From Epibacterium ulvae (GTDB taxonomy: Bacteria; Pseudomonadota; Alphaproteobacteria; Rhodobacterales; Rhodobacteraceae): a stretch of DNA of 64,000 nucleotides. The position numbers were made by a program, and so were the translations under genes. Below, piece after piece: positions 63,573-64,000 of the stretch. The DNA is taken from the NCBI RefSeq assembly GCF_900102795.1, contig NZ_FMWG01000011.1, forward strand, positions 1 to 64,000, in the 5' to 3' direction. The notes beneath the pieces were generated by a model. It had not been told where the DNA came from. It searched no databases and worked only from the letters and a program-made list of their open reading frames with translations. Every line of letters begins with the position of its first letter. The first letter of the stretch is position 1.

Positions 63573-64000
63573 GGTTTGAAGCCTTTCAATAGATCTGTCC
63601 GCACCGGGCCTTGGTCAAGGCGAAAGATATGAGGCGCTGGCCCAACCGGGAACATCTGCCGCACCAACGGATCATGGCCCGGGATGATCAATTCGGGCTT
63701 GGAGGCGAGACGGCGCAGGGTTGAAAACCCTTGCAACATTTCCGGCAGATCAACCACAATCGGGAAGGGTTTATTGGCAAGAAAATTTTCATAGTAGTGC
63801 GCCGCGTCAGAGGCCAGCACCATCCACCCTGCCTGGGTGCGCACTTCCACACATTGAAGCCCCCGAGAATGGCCCCCAATGCAATGCACCCGCAGACCTT
63901 CGGCAATCTCGGCCGAGCCAGAATAGAAAACCAGTTTCCCGGCATACAGGCGTTTCACAGCTTCGCAGATATGATCCGCCGTAAACGGCGCACGCAACGT
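63569..64000 (-). CDS. Metallo-beta-lactamase-fold hydrolase, AHL-lactonase-like (partial, N-terminus beyond window)
   Basis: The last about 143 codons of an MBL-fold protein; the frame stays open to the edge, so the HxHxDH motif lies outside. Visible metal-site parts are GGHSRGLQCVEV, LASDAAHYYENF and PGHDP. It shows the N-acyl-homoserine lactonase-family layout. The stop overlaps the OtnK start (ATGA). In tetronate clusters such a lactonase could open tetronolactones; quorum quenching is the other option. Confidence 0.8.
   Translation of the reverse strand, partial: TLRAPFTADHICEAVKRLYAGKLVFYSGSAEIAEGLRVHCIGGHSRGLQCVEVRTQAGWMVLASDAAHYYENFLANKPFPIVVDLPEMLQGFSTLRRLASKPELIIPGHDPLVRQMFPVGPAPHIFRLDQGPVRTDLLKGFKP

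Overview
The window looks like chromosomal DNA of a marine alphaproteobacterium of the Roseobacter group (Rhodobacteraceae). This is inferred from the gene complement: a TauABC-like transporter, an HpsN-type sulfopropanediol dehydrogenase, TRAP transporters, two formylglycine-type sulfatases, many LysR, GntR and IclR regulators, moderate G+C, and dense operons joined by ATGA or TGATG overlaps. I saw no rRNA, tRNA, CRISPR array, transposase or phage gene, so it reads as ordinary chromosome made of catabolic and biosynthetic cassettes.

Layout. (1) 1-3.1 kb, minus strand: arsenic resistance (arsenic-operon GAPDH cut by the window edge, and an ArsR-arsenate reductase fusion with a palindrome over its start region), a metallo-beta-lactamase-fold hydrolase, bacterioferritin and bacterioferritin-associated ferredoxin. 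(2) 3.2-9.1 kb: LysR with a divergent MdaB-type quinone reductase, LysR plus secreted esterase, a MAPEG-like protein, and an SDR plus FAD amine-oxidase pair. (3) 9.1-13.5 kb: LysR with a divergent TauABC-type transporter whose permease carries an unusual extracytoplasmic Ig/VCBS-like insert. (4) 13.6-16.1 kb: two small unknown proteins, one possibly STAS-like, and a membrane-anchored TPR protein. (5) 16.5-27.2 kb: twelve plus-strand genes, mostly overlapping: CDP-alcohol phosphatidyltransferase, sulfatase-fold membrane enzyme, flippase-like protein, glycosyltransferase, FkbM methyltransferase, cytochrome b561, a degenerate PTPS/QueD-like protein, a methyltransferase, a RibD-type reductase, GTP cyclohydrolase II, an MDR oxidoreductase and an inositol-monophosphatase-family enzyme. 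An ECF sigma/anti-sigma pair follows.

(6) 28.8-35.3 kb: a membrane protein of unknown function, a remnant of an amino-acid-type binding protein, and a minus-strand operon with a PotABCD-type ABC transporter and an HpsN-type dehydrogenase. (7) 35.5-50.1 kb: a cassette for sulfated sugars or sugar acids, with two sulfatases, a sugar ABC transporter, SDR, SMP-30 lactonase, GntR regulator, DgoK, two enolase-superfamily enzymes and an aldehyde dehydrogenase. Four near-identical GTAC-centred sites in its three divergent intergenic regions suggest one GntR regulon. (8) 50.3-53.6 kb: a chemoreceptor and a second FAD amine oxidase, paralogous to the one at 8 kb. (9) 53.7-55.7 kb: thiC behind a TPP riboswitch. 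(10) 55.9-64 kb: a GMC oxidoreductase divergent from a TRAP transporter and IclR regulator, then an opposing OtnC/OtnK pair (3-oxo-tetronate pathway) and a truncated MBL hydrolase.

The most interesting region is the 16.5-27.2 kb cluster. It combines a GTP-derived pyrimidine/pterin branch (RibA, RibD-type reductase, PTPS-like protein, methyltransferase) with membrane lipid and glycan enzymes. It looks like a biosynthetic pathway whose product I cannot name. All functions here are assigned by reading motifs and family resemblance; no database search was run.
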